A stretch of DNA of 64,000 bases from an uncultured Rhodospirillales bacterium (GTDB lineage Bacteria > Pseudomonadota > Alphaproteobacteria > Acetobacterales > Acetobacteraceae): the NCBI GenBank assembly GCA_903928895.1, contig CAIYSR010000158.1, positions 1-64,000 on the forward strand, read 5' to 3'. Within the stretch, counting starts at the first letter, position 1. Each line of letters begins with the position of its first letter. The notes beneath the pieces were generated by a model. It did no database searches and was not told the origin of the DNA. It saw only the letters and a program-made list of their open reading frames with translations. Both the position numbers and the translations under genes were made by a program. Below, in pieces: positions 33,754-43,251 of the stretch.

Positions 33754-34593
33754 TTAGCCATCCGCCTCGCCCTGGGGGCGCTTGTAGCTGATCTCGACCT
33801 TGCCTTTGGCGTCCACCGTGCCGTCATCGCCCTGCGGCATGTAGATCATCTTCAAGGACTGCCCCTCGAACTGGATTTTTTCTGTCACCAGATCGCCATC
33901 GGTCCAACCGACGGAGGTGATCAGGACCTTTTCGAATTCGAGGCGGAGATAGCCCATCAGCGGCCTGACATAGACCTGCGCGCCCTCGGCGCCCTGCGAG
34001 ATGCGTTTGACGATGATGGCCTTGTCGAACTTCTTGGCGTTGACGCAGGATTCGAAGAGTGTGGGCGAAGCCGCGTCGATCACCTTGCTGAAGCTGACGG
34101 TCTTGAATTCCGGCTTGAAGCCCTTGGCCATCTTCTTGATGTCGTCGTCCTTGGCGGAACGCCACGAGGCGAAGGCGCCGGCATCCTTCTTGGGGGTGGC
34201 GCTCGGCGCGGTAGACCCGGTGCCGGGGCGCTGGTTGCGGGTATTGCCCCCGCTGTAGTGCCGGTTGCCCTGAAGGAAGCCGTCGCTCAGCAGAAGGCCC
34301 TGGCCGCCAGTGCCGCCGCCCCCGCCGCCGCCCGCGCCGCCGCCGGCGCCGCTCCCGCCACCTGCGCCGCCGCCCGAGGCCTTATTCGCGTCATCCTCGC
34401 CGAGGGTGAGATCGAAGCTGAAGTCGTCGATCTGAAAGTAGTTGGTGTATTCGTGGAGATCGTCGGAGGCGTAGAAATCGTCCTTCATCAGGGGGTCGTC
34501 GGGGTCGATCCGCATCGAGCACTCCGCCCATACGGTCTGGTCCCCTTCGAGGATGAACCGCATCAGGAGGTCGGTATCGGATTCTTTGGCCAT
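33754..34593 (-). CDS. Hcp-family protein with long Gly-rich insertion
   Basis: A 279-aa Hcp-related protein. The N-terminal half (DLLMRFILEGDQTVWAECSM; YFQIDDFSFDLTLG) and C-terminal half (EFKTVSFSKVIDAASPTLFE; GYLRLEFEKVLITSVGWTDG) keep the Hcp fold. Between them is an insertion of about 70 residues, starting with a nearly pure Gly/Ser/Ala run (about 72-99). Hcp subunits normally form a tight ring, so the insertion must project into the tube lumen or out of the ring. It may be a cargo-carrying or specialised Hcp. It lies between tssC and the other hcp. Confidence 0.85.
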   Translation of the reverse strand: MAKESDTDLLMRFILEGDQTVWAECSMRIDPDDPLMKDDFYASDDLHEYTNYFQIDDFSFDLTLGEDDANKASGGGAGGGSGAGGGAGGGGGGGTGGQGLLLSDGFLQGNRHYSGGNTRNQRPGTGSTAPSATPKKDAGAFASWRSAKDDDIKKMAKGFKPEFKTVSFSKVIDAASPTLFESCVNAKKFDKAIIVKRISQGAEGAQVYVRPLMGYLRLEFEKVLITSVGWTDGDLVTEKIQFEGQSLKMIYMPQGDDGTVDAKGKVEISYKRPQGEADG

Positions 34594-34631
34594 GAGCGGC
34601 TCCTGGGTCCGGGCGGGTTAGGGCAGGATGG

Positions 34632-36092
34632 TTATTCGGTGGGCAGGCGGGAGACCAGGCGGAGGGCGACGCTCATGCCCTCGAGCTGGTAGTGCGGCTT
34701 GAGCAGGAAGCGCGCCTCGTAGACGCCCGGCGTGTCTTCGCGGGCCATCAGGGTCACCCGGCCGCCAGCCAAGGGGTGGGCGGCCTTGAACTCCTCCGAC
34801 GAGGTCGAGGGCTGGCCGTCGACGTAGCCCATCAACCAGTCGTTCAGCCAGGCCGAGAGCTGGGATTGCGACATCGTGGAGCCGATCTTGTCGCGCACGA
34901 TACATTTCAGGTAATGCGCGAAACGGCTGCAGGCGAAGATATAGGGCAGCCGGGCGGAAAGGTTGGCGTTGGCGTTGGTGTCGGCGTCGCCGCCGACCAT
35001 CGGCTTCTGCAGCGACTGGGCGGAGATGAAGGCGGCGACCTCGCTGTTCTTGCGGTGCACCAGCGGCATCAGGCCGCAGGCGGAGAGCTCGGCCTCGCGG
35101 CGTTCGCTGATGCAGATCTCGGTGACCGTGCGGCGGTCGGTATCGCCGTCGGCGGTGGGGTGGTGCAGCACCGGGATGCCCTCGACGGTGCCGCCGCGAT
35201 CGATGCCGCGGATGCGCACGCACCAGCCGTAGAGCACGAAGGCACGGATGATGTTGGTACCGAAGGCCCAGGCGGCGTTGCACCACAGCAGTTTGGAGTT
35301 GTCGTCGGTGGCGGTTTCCTCTTCGAAGGCGAATTCGTCGAGGGCATCGGTATACTGGCCGTAGGGCAGACGCCCGAGGAAGCGGGGCATGCACAGGCCG
35401 ATATAGCGGATGTCCTCCTGGTCGCGCATCGAGCGCCAGGAGATGTATTCTGGGGTTTGCAGGATGCGCAGCAGGTCCCGCGGGTTGGCGACCTCGGCCC
35501 AGGTTTCCATCTGCATCAGCGAGGCTGCGGCACCGGCGATGAAGGGGCAGTGGGCGGCAGCGGCGACCTTGGCGAGATCGGCGATGAGGGCGACATCGTC
35601 GGGCCGGTGGTCGAAGTAATAGTCACCGAGGATGACGCCGAAGGGCTCGCCGCCGAACTGGCCGAACTCCTCCTCGTAGAAGCGCAGGAAGATGGGGCTG
35701 CGGTCCCAGGTGTCGCCGCGGAACTTACGCATGGTGCGGTTGAGTTCACGCTTGGAGATGTTGAGGCACTTCACCTTGGCGCCGGCATCGGTGTCGGAGG
35801 CGCGGACCAGCATGGCGAGGCCGCGCCAGGTGGCCTCGAGCTCCTGGTATTCCGGCGCGTGGAGAATGGCATTGATCTGCTGGCTGACGGTGAGATCGAT
35901 CTCACCGATCAGGGATTCGATAACACGGCGCAGATGGTCCTTCGGACGCTCGGGGGTGGCTTCGAGCAGCCGGGCGAGGGTCTCGATCCAGGCCTGCTTG
36001 GGCGGCTCGGGCTCGAGCGGGGCCGCCACGCGGGGCGTATAATCCCGCTCCAGCATGTCGGCGAAGGTTGGATCGGCGGTGCCCACGGCCAT
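34632..36092 (-). CDS. tssC: T6SS contractile sheath large subunit TssC
   Basis: A 486-aa full-length TssC (VipB/ImpC). Family stretches: ILHAPEYQELEATWRGLAML, LNISKRELNRTMRKFRG, FGQFGGEPFGVILGDYYFDH, FIAGAAASLMQMETWAEVAN, GLCMPRFLGRLPYGQ, FAFEEE, and the C-terminal sheath segment (SARLPYIFACSRFAHYLKCI; LNDWLMGYVDGQPS). TssC with TssB forms the sheath that drives Hcp-VgrG firing. There is no separate tssB gene beside it; the only TssB-like domain in the window is in the fusion protein at 47816. It sits between vgrG and hcp. Confidence 0.93.
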   Translation of the reverse strand: MAVGTADPTFADMLERDYTPRVAAPLEPEPPKQAWIETLARLLEATPERPKDHLRRVIESLIGEIDLTVSQQINAILHAPEYQELEATWRGLAMLVRASDTDAGAKVKCLNISKRELNRTMRKFRGDTWDRSPIFLRFYEEEFGQFGGEPFGVILGDYYFDHRPDDVALIADLAKVAAAAHCPFIAGAAASLMQMETWAEVANPRDLLRILQTPEYISWRSMRDQEDIRYIGLCMPRFLGRLPYGQYTDALDEFAFEEETATDDNSKLLWCNAAWAFGTNIIRAFVLYGWCVRIRGIDRGGTVEGIPVLHHPTADGDTDRRTVTEICISERREAELSACGLMPLVHRKNSEVAAFISAQSLQKPMVGGDADTNANANLSARLPYIFACSRFAHYLKCIVRDKIGSTMSQSQLSAWLNDWLMGYVDGQPSTSSEEFKAAHPLAGGRVTLMAREDTPGVYEARFLLKPHYQLEGMSVALRLVSRLPTE

Positions 36093-36096
36093 CGGA

Positions 36097-38079
36097 CTAG
36101 TTCAGGTTGAGCATGGGGGTGCCGGTCACGGTGATGCCGGACGGGTCGAGCTTGATGGTATTGGCGCCGCTGCTGATGGTGATCTGCACCGCCTCGATCT
36201 TGATGGAGCTGCCACCCATGGTGATGGTGATGGCGGCTGGTTCGAGCTTGACCGAGCTGCCGCCGACGGTGTGGGTGATCGACTGGGCGGCGGACACGTC
36301 GGACTTGCCGGCGGAGACGTCGAGCTTGTGGTTGCCGGCGGAGACGGTGGTGTTGTGATTGCCGCTGGAGACGGTCAGCGCGTCGTCGCCCTTGATCGTG
36401 GTGGTGCGTTTGCCGGCGTCGACCTTGTGGGTGTCGTCGCCCTTGGAGACGGTGACGGAGCGGTTGCCTTCCTCGACGGTGGTGGTGGTGTCGTTCTTGA
36501 TCTTGACGACCTCGTCGTGCAGGACGGTTTTGTTGTAGTCCTTCTGGGCCTGGAAGGTGACCATTTCCGAGTCCTTCTTGTCGTCGAAGGTAAGCTCGTT
36601 GTAGCCGCCGCCGCCCTTGCTGGAGTTGGTCTTGATGGTCGTCATGGTCTGGTTGGCGGGCAAGGCGTAGGGCGGCTTGTTGGTCGCGTTGTAGACGGTG
36701 CCGATGATCAGCGGACGGTCGGGATTGCCTTCGAGGAACTCGACGACAACCTCCTGGTCCTTGCGCGGGATGAACATGCTGCCCCAGCCGCTGCCGGCCA
36801 TGGACTGGGCGACACGAATGCGGCAGGTGCGCTTGTCGTCGTCGAGGTCGGCACGGTCCCAGTGGAATTTCACCAGGACGCGGCCGTGCTCGTCGACATC
36901 GATCTCCTCGCCGTTCTTGACCACCACCTTGGCGGTCTGCGGGCCGCGGATATAGGGCTTGGGGGTGGAACGGTCGAGGCGGAAGGGCACGTCACCGGGC
37001 ATGGCGGCGAAGGCGGCGTGATAGGTGTCCAGGGTCTCGGATTCCGCGCTCGTGGAGCCCTCGGCCATGCCGATTACGAACTCGGTCTTGGTGACGTAGT
37101 ATTCCTTGTTCGTCGCCCGGTTGGGATGGTCCTTGAGGGTGAAGCGCGAGCCGGGATGGATGCCGCGGGCGTTGGTGGCGCCCTCGATGACCAGGCGGTG
37201 CATGGCGATGGCCTGCATGTGGATGTCGGTCAGCTTGTTGCCGGCGGCGGCGTCGAGATAGGGCACCGGGTATTCGTAGACCTCGTAGTCGTTGTGCTCG
37301 GGATGGGTGCCAGCCTTGACCGCCTTGGCGGTGAGGTCGGCGGCGGGGGTGAGGAAGTTGTAGTCGCGATAGGTGACCTTGCCGGACTGCAACTGCATGC
37401 CGCTGGCCCACTGCCAGATGTGGTCCCTGACGGTCTGGTGGCCTCTCTGGTCGTAGGTGAATGGGATGGCGTTGTCGAGCTTCTCGCCGGCGTTGTGGTC
37501 ATCGGTGATGTTGAGCTTGTGGCTGGTCTTGGTGTGGGTGAAATAATAATATAGACCGTATTGCTCCATCAGACGCTGGACGAAATCGAAGGTCGATTCG
37601 TTGTATTGTACACAGTACTCAAGTTCGACATCACCGGAGCTGTTCTGACGTTTGTCAGCGAATTCAAACCCTTCTTTTCTGAAAATTTCTTCGGCGATGA
37701 TCTTGAAAGCTGATTTTTTCTGGAAGATGCGGGTTTCGACCTGGCGGCTGAGCAGCCAGTACCAGGGCCGGATGTCGACCTTGTAGCGATAGGCGCCGGC
37801 CACCAAGCCGGCGGCGACGATGCGGGTGATGATGCCGTTGCAATAGTGCTCGACCGAGCCCGCGAAAGATTGCGAGAACCAGACCGTGCAGGAAGTTCCG
37901 ATCAGGTCACCGATCTTGTCGCGGATGACACCGCTCGACAAATCGACCTCGTAGAGGAAGGGCTGGCCGAGTTCCTCCCGCCCCTGGAACCCGTCGAACA
38001 GAAGAGTATAGCCGGGATTGGGGTCGAGGATGACCTCAACCCAGGCATTTTCCGCCGCTCGTTGGATCGGATCAGCCAT
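36097..38079 (-). CDS. vgrG: T6SS spike protein VgrG (TssI)
   Basis: A 660-aa VgrG. The gp27-like base covers residues 1 to about 380 (QYNESTFDFVQRLMEQYGLYYYF is the signature stretch near 160). The gp5 OB-fold follows (VDEHGRVLVKFHWDR; QSMAGSGWGSMFIPRKDQEV; FLEGNPDRPLIIG). The C-terminal beta-helix needle has degenerate threads of Val/Thr/Gly (TTTIKGDDALTVSSGNHNTT). It ends in a DUF2345-like tip with no fused effector domain. The DUF4280 protein encoded later may cap it. The gene follows tssM by 18 nt. Confidence 0.95.
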   Translation of the reverse strand: MADPIQRAAENAWVEVILDPNPGYTLLFDGFQGREELGQPFLYEVDLSSGVIRDKIGDLIGTSCTVWFSQSFAGSVEHYCNGIITRIVAAGLVAGAYRYKVDIRPWYWLLSRQVETRIFQKKSAFKIIAEEIFRKEGFEFADKRQNSSGDVELEYCVQYNESTFDFVQRLMEQYGLYYYFTHTKTSHKLNITDDHNAGEKLDNAIPFTYDQRGHQTVRDHIWQWASGMQLQSGKVTYRDYNFLTPAADLTAKAVKAGTHPEHNDYEVYEYPVPYLDAAAGNKLTDIHMQAIAMHRLVIEGATNARGIHPGSRFTLKDHPNRATNKEYYVTKTEFVIGMAEGSTSAESETLDTYHAAFAAMPGDVPFRLDRSTPKPYIRGPQTAKVVVKNGEEIDVDEHGRVLVKFHWDRADLDDDKRTCRIRVAQSMAGSGWGSMFIPRKDQEVVVEFLEGNPDRPLIIGTVYNATNKPPYALPANQTMTTIKTNSSKGGGGYNELTFDDKKDSEMVTFQAQKDYNKTVLHDEVVKIKNDTTTTVEEGNRSVTVSKGDDTHKVDAGKRTTTIKGDDALTVSSGNHNTTVSAGNHKLDVSAGKSDVSAAQSITHTVGGSSVKLEPAAITITMGGSSIKIEAVQITISSGANTIKLDPSGITVTGTPMLNLN

Positions 38080-38097
38080 TGCCGGCTCCTTCGCGCG

Positions 38098-41000
38098 CTA
38101 CAGCTTCGCCGGGCAGCGGAAGCTGCGCAGCGCCGCCATGGTGAACGGATTATTCACACTGCTGGCATTCAGCTCGAAGGTGGCAACCCCGCCGCCACCG
38201 CTGAAGGCGATGCGGAACTTGTCAGGCTGGCCGCTGGGCGTGATCCGGGCAGCATCGAGCACACGCAGGAGCGACCAGGGGCCATCCTTCTCGATGATGG
38301 TGGCCGCGCCGCCGCCGCCCGGCGTCATGGTGACGCGGATCAGCGTCTTGCCGCCGCCACCGGGCCAGGTGAAGCGGGCCTGCTCCGGCGGGCCGTGGTT
38401 CCAGGTCAGGGTCTGCCCGGCGATATCGATGGTGATCTGGGCCACCTGCGGGTCGAGCGTGACGGGCACGAGTTGGAAGCGGACGGTGATTTCCTTGCTG
38501 CTGCCGAACAGGGCGTCACGGATCTGGGCGGCGCGCTCGAACTCGGCCAGCGAGGCCGGGGACAGGCCCGCCGGGATCCGGTCGGCGGAGGCCCATTTCC
38601 AGGGACGCGCGGACTTGTCGACGAACGGATTCAGATACTTGGCAAAGAACTGGTCCATCATGCCACCCGGCGCGAGCAGGCTGGCGAAGTCATCCACCGG
38701 GACATCGGACGCGCTGGCGGCCACCAATGGGTAGCGGTTGAAGGCGGCTTCGCAGAGCGGGTAGACCTGCGAGCGCCAGGCGTTGGCCAACTCCTGGCCG
38801 GCGCCCTGGTTGACCACCTGATTGGCGTTGCTGGCGACGTTCTGCATGATCGCGGCGACGGCCGGGGGCATGTTGCGGGCGCTTTCCTGCAACTGCTGCG
38901 CGGCGTTGGCGCCGCCGGCACCACCACCCTGCACCTGGTTCAACACCGCCTGGCCCTGGTTGGGGGCGTTGGCGACGGCATTCATGCTTTGGTACATGAG
39001 CTGGATTTTCTGTAGCGCCTGCTCGAGTGGCGAGATCACCCCCTCCGGCGCGGAGACGAACTGGCGGAGCGGGCGGAAATGCTCGTCCACCCGGCTGGCC
39101 GGATCGATCGGCTTGCCGGTGGTGGCATCGTTGCCGAAGGCCTGGCCGAGGATGTTGATGACTTCGTTCTGCTGAAACGACAGACCGGAGCGGGCCTCCC
39201 ACTGGGCGAAGCCAGCGGCGCGCTGGCCGATCTTGGCGGCCTTGGCCTGGGCGGCCGCGGCGGCCTGATCGGTGGGTGCGGCGCGGCTGAGCTGGGTCTG
39301 CGCATCGATCGAGAGCAGCACGTCGCGCAGCGGCGAAGCCGGGGCAGAGAGCAGGCTCAACTGATCCAGCGCCTCGCTCAGCCCGTTGAACGGCTTGATT
39401 GTGAGGTCCTGCAACATCGCGTCCCACACCCTGGTGTAGTCGTCGAGGTAGAGGCCCATCACGTCGCGGCGCAGCTTGGTGGTGTCGCGCAAGGTGGCGG
39501 CGACATCCCGCGTCGGACGGCCAAGGACCCAACTGTCCTCCGACAGATCCTGGGTGACTGTGGGCAGAATGGGCAGAAACACGTTGTGGTAGCCGGCCCA
39601 GGTGAAGATGCCCTTGACGCCCTGGTCGAGCGGTTTGCGCGAGCGCAACTGGAACACGCGGCCGGAGCCCGGGCCGCCGTTTTCCGCCACCGTCCACTCG
39701 GGAATGGCGAGGACGCGCTTGCTCCGCATGATGCGGTTGTAGCTGTATTCGGCCAGCGGCTCGCGGTTGAGCACCTGGCGGGCGCGGGCGATGAGATTGT
39801 CGTTCAGGGTCAGCTTGGACAGCGGCTGGTGCAGCATGGCGTCGGCATGGCCAGCCAGGGCCTCGCGCACCGGGGTTTCGTCTTCACCGGGATAGCTCGC
39901 GAGCAGGTCGGCCGCGAACCACTGCATGATCAGCTCGCGGTCGAGCGGCCCCTCGCGGCCGAGGATGAGGTAGACCTTGAGGATCTGGTAAAGGAAGTCG
40001 GGGTTGCCGATCTTGCTCGCCATCTGCGCCTCGGCGCGGGCGACCATGCGGGGCAGCAACAGGCCGTTAAGGGCGCGGACGTAGCCATCGGTGGCGGCGA
40101 TGCCAAGCTTCTCACCCTGGTAGAGCCCGAAGGTGAGGCTGATCGGCGGCGAGGAATCGCGTTCGTTGTAGCCGCTGCGCATGCCGCGCAGGGTGTTGAG
40201 CGGGGTGATCACAGCGGTGAGGTCGGCATCCATGGCGCCGCGCTTGGCGACATCGGCGTATTGGCCGTTGTAGAGCGTGGTGCTGGCGTGCACCTGGGCG
40301 ATCAGTTCGCGGTTGCCGAAATAGCTCGCCGTCCAGACGCCGACGAGGCCAAGCAGGACGACAGCACAGGCGGCGTAGGCGCTCCAGCTGATGATCTTGT
40401 TGCGGCGCTCGACCTTGGGATCGAGCCCCACGAGACCGGCCTCGCCGAAGACGACCTCCTTGATGAGGCGGGTGAGGAAGTAGGAGCGACCGGAGCCCGA
40501 AAAGGCGGTGACGGACTGGCGCGGCAGGCCGAACTCGGCGGCCATGGTACCCATCAGGCGGTCGATCGGATTGCCGTACTGGGTGCCGGAGGTGAGGTAG
40601 ATGCCGCGCAGCAGGGCACGCGCTTCCAATCGGCTCGGGCGAAAGCACTCGGTGAGGAATTCGTTGGCCACGTCGCGCAGGGAGCCGAGCTGCTGCGGGA
40701 AGCCGTATATCAGGCGGCGGCGCTGGAGGTCGGTCTCCTTCTGCACGTTCTCGAGCATGCGCTCGTTCAGACGCGCCATCAGCAGGTCGAACTCGGGCAG
40801 GAAGTTGGCCACCGCACCGCCTTCGTCGCGGCCGTTGTCGAGCGGGAAGGAGACGCCCCAGACCTGCTCGCGCTCCTCGCGGGCGATGGTGTCGTAGAAT
40901 TCGACGAAGCCGGCGATCAGGTCGGCCTTCGTGAACAGCACGTAGACCGGCATGCGCACGCCGAGTTCGTCCTGGAGCTCCCGCACGCGCTTGCGGATGG

Positions 41001-41721
41001 CATGGGCATGGGTGGTGCGCTGGTCTTCGCTCATCACCGCGAGATCGGACAGCGAAATGGCGACCAGCACGCCGTTGATGGGCTGGCGCTTGCGGTGCTT
41101 CTTGAGCAGGCGGAGGAAGCCGAGCCAGGCCGCATTGTCGACGGCGGCCTGGCTGTCCTGGGTGGTATAGCGGCCGGCGGTGTCGATCATCACCGCGTCA
41201 TCGGTGAACCACCAATCGCAGTTGCGGGTGCCGCCGACCCCTTGGAGGGCCTTGGCCGTGGTCGGCGTTTCCGCCAGCGGGAAATTCAGGCCGCAATTGA
41301 GCAGCGCGGTGGTCTTGCCCGAGCCGGGCGGGCCGATGAACATGTACCAGGGCAGGGTGGAGAGACGCTTGGAGCCGCCCTTGCCCTTGTCCTTCTTGAG
41401 GGTTTTCAGTGCCTCGGTCAGACGCTCGGTGAGCAGGGCGACCTCCTCGGCCGAGGCGGTGGCAGTCGGATCGGGGGCGGCGATCTCCTCGGTGAGCTGC
41501 TTTTCCTTGCGGCTGGCGCTGAGCTCGCGCAGCAGGTTGGTGACCAGCCAGAGCACGAAGACGACCGCGATGGCGATGATCCGGGCGATCTCGGTCTCGA
41601 AGGGATGCATCGTGCCGATGCCGAGCAGCGGGCCGACAAACCAGAGCAGGACAGCCACCAGCAGGCAGCCCAGGAACGTCAGGAACCAACGCGAACCGAA
41701 AACTCTCTTGAAAAAGCTCAT
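38098..41721 (-). CDS. tssM: T6SS membrane complex protein TssM (IcmF)
   Basis: A 1207-aa inner-membrane ATPase-like protein. Two N-terminal membrane helices (about 11-34 and 45-64) are followed by a cytoplasmic NTPase domain with intact Walker A, FIGPPGSGKTTAL (about 128-141), and DTAGRYTTQD. A third helix lies near residue 430 (IISWSAYAACAVVLLGLVGV). The large periplasmic part ends in the IcmF/DUF1215-like domain that meets TssJ. The start at 41721 (MSFFKRVFGS) is chosen over a longer frame as the membrane anchor begins here. It sits 10 nt after tssL and works with TssL and TssJ as the trans-envelope channel. Confidence 0.95.
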   Translation of the reverse strand: MSFFKRVFGSRWFLTFLGCLLVAVLLWFVGPLLGIGTMHPFETEIARIIAIAVVFVLWLVTNLLRELSASRKEKQLTEEIAAPDPTATASAEEVALLTERLTEALKTLKKDKGKGGSKRLSTLPWYMFIGPPGSGKTTALLNCGLNFPLAETPTTAKALQGVGGTRNCDWWFTDDAVMIDTAGRYTTQDSQAAVDNAAWLGFLRLLKKHRKRQPINGVLVAISLSDLAVMSEDQRTTHAHAIRKRVRELQDELGVRMPVYVLFTKADLIAGFVEFYDTIAREEREQVWGVSFPLDNGRDEGGAVANFLPEFDLLMARLNERMLENVQKETDLQRRRLIYGFPQQLGSLRDVANEFLTECFRPSRLEARALLRGIYLTSGTQYGNPIDRLMGTMAAEFGLPRQSVTAFSGSGRSYFLTRLIKEVVFGEAGLVGLDPKVERRNKIISWSAYAACAVVLLGLVGVWTASYFGNRELIAQVHASTTLYNGQYADVAKRGAMDADLTAVITPLNTLRGMRSGYNERDSSPPISLTFGLYQGEKLGIAATDGYVRALNGLLLPRMVARAEAQMASKIGNPDFLYQILKVYLILGREGPLDRELIMQWFAADLLASYPGEDETPVREALAGHADAMLHQPLSKLTLNDNLIARARQVLNREPLAEYSYNRIMRSKRVLAIPEWTVAENGGPGSGRVFQLRSRKPLDQGVKGIFTWAGYHNVFLPILPTVTQDLSEDSWVLGRPTRDVAATLRDTTKLRRDVMGLYLDDYTRVWDAMLQDLTIKPFNGLSEALDQLSLLSAPASPLRDVLLSIDAQTQLSRAAPTDQAAAAAQAKAAKIGQRAAGFAQWEARSGLSFQQNEVINILGQAFGNDATTGKPIDPASRVDEHFRPLRQFVSAPEGVISPLEQALQKIQLMYQSMNAVANAPNQGQAVLNQVQGGGAGGANAAQQLQESARNMPPAVAAIMQNVASNANQVVNQGAGQELANAWRSQVYPLCEAAFNRYPLVAASASDVPVDDFASLLAPGGMMDQFFAKYLNPFVDKSARPWKWASADRIPAGLSPASLAEFERAAQIRDALFGSSKEITVRFQLVPVTLDPQVAQITIDIAGQTLTWNHGPPEQARFTWPGGGGKTLIRVTMTPGGGGAATIIEKDGPWSLLRVLDAARITPSGQPDKFRIAFSGGGGVATFELNASSVNNPFTMAALRSFRCPAKL

Positions 41722-41731
41722 GGTCTGGGTC

Positions 41732-43093
41732 TCACATCGCGTTCGAGACGGGGACGATGACGACATCGGTCCGTCGGTTCGTCTGGCGGCCTTCGGGGGT
41801 GGCGTTGGGCGCGAGCGGGTCGGCATCGGCCTTGCCCTGCGAGCGCAGACGCTTGGGATCCTTCAGGCGGGCGCGCAGATGGGCAGCCACGGCATCGGCG
41901 CGGGCCTGGGAAAGCTCGTAGTTGGACGGGAAGCGTGCGGTGTGGATCGGCTGGTTGTCGGTGTAACCGTTGACCTGGATGTCGCCGGGCTCGTCGTTCA
42001 AGGCATCGCCGATGCGTGCGAGCAGGCCAGGGTACATCGCCGCCAGGGTGGCTTCGCCGGAGCCGAACATGTTGCGGTTGACCAGGCGCACGGTGATGGC
42101 CTGGGCATCCTGCAGCACGATCACCAGACCCTCCTTGATCTCGGGGGCAAGGAACTGACGCAGGCGGGCGACCAAAGGTGGGGTGGCGGGGGCGACCGGA
42201 GGTGGCGCCGGTTGGGCCGCCACCGGCATCGGTGGCAGCGGGGCCCGGGGCACGATGATCTGGCCGCGCGGCGGCAGCGCGAACAACTCGGCGAAGGCGA
42301 CCTCGGAGACCGAGGACAGCAGGAAGGTGAAACCGATATAAAGCATGATCGCGACGGTGAAGGTGCCGAGCGCCAGCGCCCATAGCGGCACCAGACGGCC
42401 GATGGCGCGCGCGCCGGCGGCAACGCCCTTCCAGTGCGGCGACAACTCGCGCTCGAACTCGCCGCGACGGTCGCGGATGGTGCGATAGATGCCCTCTCGC
42501 AGCTCGGTCAACTGGGCGACGCCGCGCGGCATGACGCGGTAGCGGCCGACGAAGCCGAGGGACATGCAGAGATACATCAGCTCGACCACCGGCTCGTGAT
42601 GGCCGAGGTCCTTCTGCATCTCATCGAGGATCGAATAGAAGCGCTCGCCGCCCGAGACCTCGTTGTGGAAGATCAGGGTGAGGCTCTGCTGCGACCAGTT
42701 CGACGCCGTGCCCCAGGGGGTGCTGAGCACGAGATCATCAACCGTGGCGCAGAGCGCGTAGCGGGCGGCGCGCAAGGAGCGCGTTTCGAGCCCGGTGTCG
42801 AGCGCTTCGCGTTCGAAGCGGCGGATGGCCTCGACCATGGCCTTGCGCAGCCGGTCGATGTCGGGCGCCTGGCCGCGGTCGGCGGAGATACGGATGGCAG
42901 CGGCGAGGACCGGCGAGGCGGCTGCGACCAGCGGGTTGCTGCCCATCTTGGGAACCGGGCGATTGTCGCGTGGAGTCGGCGCCGCAGCAGACGGCGTCGC
43001 CATGGGGCGCTGGGCGGCGGTGCCGGACGGGCTCGGACGGCGAATGATGGTCTTTTCGCTGTCTGACGGTTCGGCGAAGGGGTCATCACTCAT
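41732..43093 (-). CDS. tssL: T6SS TssL (IcmH/DotU) with C-terminal OmpA-like domain
   Basis: A 453-aa protein. The cytoplasmic DotU/IcmH domain covers about 50-225 (RRFEREALDTGLETRSLRAARYAL-like helices; DEMQKDLGHHEPVVELMYLC), a membrane helix at about 234-260, then a periplasmic OmpA-like peptidoglycan-binding domain (NGYTDNQPIHTARFPSNYEL; NRRTDVVI). The N-terminal tail MSDDPFAEPSDSEKTIIRRP contains Thr15 in the position known in Agrobacterium TssL (Thr14) to be phosphorylated by PpkA and bound by the FHA protein. It starts with an ATGA overlap with a 53-codon ORF. Confidence 0.95.
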   Translation of the reverse strand: MSDDPFAEPSDSEKTIIRRPSPSGTAAQRPMATPSAAAPTPRDNRPVPKMGSNPLVAAASPVLAAAIRISADRGQAPDIDRLRKAMVEAIRRFEREALDTGLETRSLRAARYALCATVDDLVLSTPWGTASNWSQQSLTLIFHNEVSGGERFYSILDEMQKDLGHHEPVVELMYLCMSLGFVGRYRVMPRGVAQLTELREGIYRTIRDRRGEFERELSPHWKGVAAGARAIGRLVPLWALALGTFTVAIMLYIGFTFLLSSVSEVAFAELFALPPRGQIIVPRAPLPPMPVAAQPAPPPVAPATPPLVARLRQFLAPEIKEGLVIVLQDAQAITVRLVNRNMFGSGEATLAAMYPGLLARIGDALNDEPGDIQVNGYTDNQPIHTARFPSNYELSQARADAVAAHLRARLKDPKRLRSQGKADADPLAPNATPEGRQTNRRTDVVIVPVSNAM

Positions 43094-43251
43094 GCGGCGT
43101 CCTCGGATGGCCCGCTGTTCGGTCGCGGGGTGCTCGATGGCAGGGTGTCGGGCAGCAGCTGGTCACGTGGCAGCGCCGGGCCAGGTACCGGAAACGCAAA
43201 ACGGGCCGCCGATCGCGAAACCGGCGTCGACATGGCGCGCAACGGGCTCAT
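43090..43251 (-). CDS. 53-codon ORF linking tssK and tssL
   Basis: A short ORF, MSPLRAMSTPVSRSAARFAF followed by Pro/Ser-rich sequence ending SGPSEDAA. Its ATG overlaps the tssK stop (ATGA) and its stop overlaps the tssL ATG (ATGA). This chain of 4-nt overlaps is a strong sign of translational coupling. It has no domain, signal peptide or Cys. It could be a real micro-protein, or a translated spacer that keeps ribosomes flowing from tssK to tssL. I do not recognise it. Confidence 0.5.
   Translation of the reverse strand: MSPLRAMSTPVSRSAARFAFPVPGPALPRDQLLPDTLPSSTPRPNSGPSEDAA

Noticed and set aside
32634-38079. Tail-like genes (tube, spike, sheath) considered as a prophage
   Set aside because: Presence of TssJ, TssK, TssL, TssM, FHA, kinase and phosphatase shows a T6SS; no integrase, capsid or lysis genes.
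39079-41760. Long open frame (about 890 codons) antisense to tssM
   Set aside because: The TssM reading is a full-length family match; the antisense product is low-complexity.
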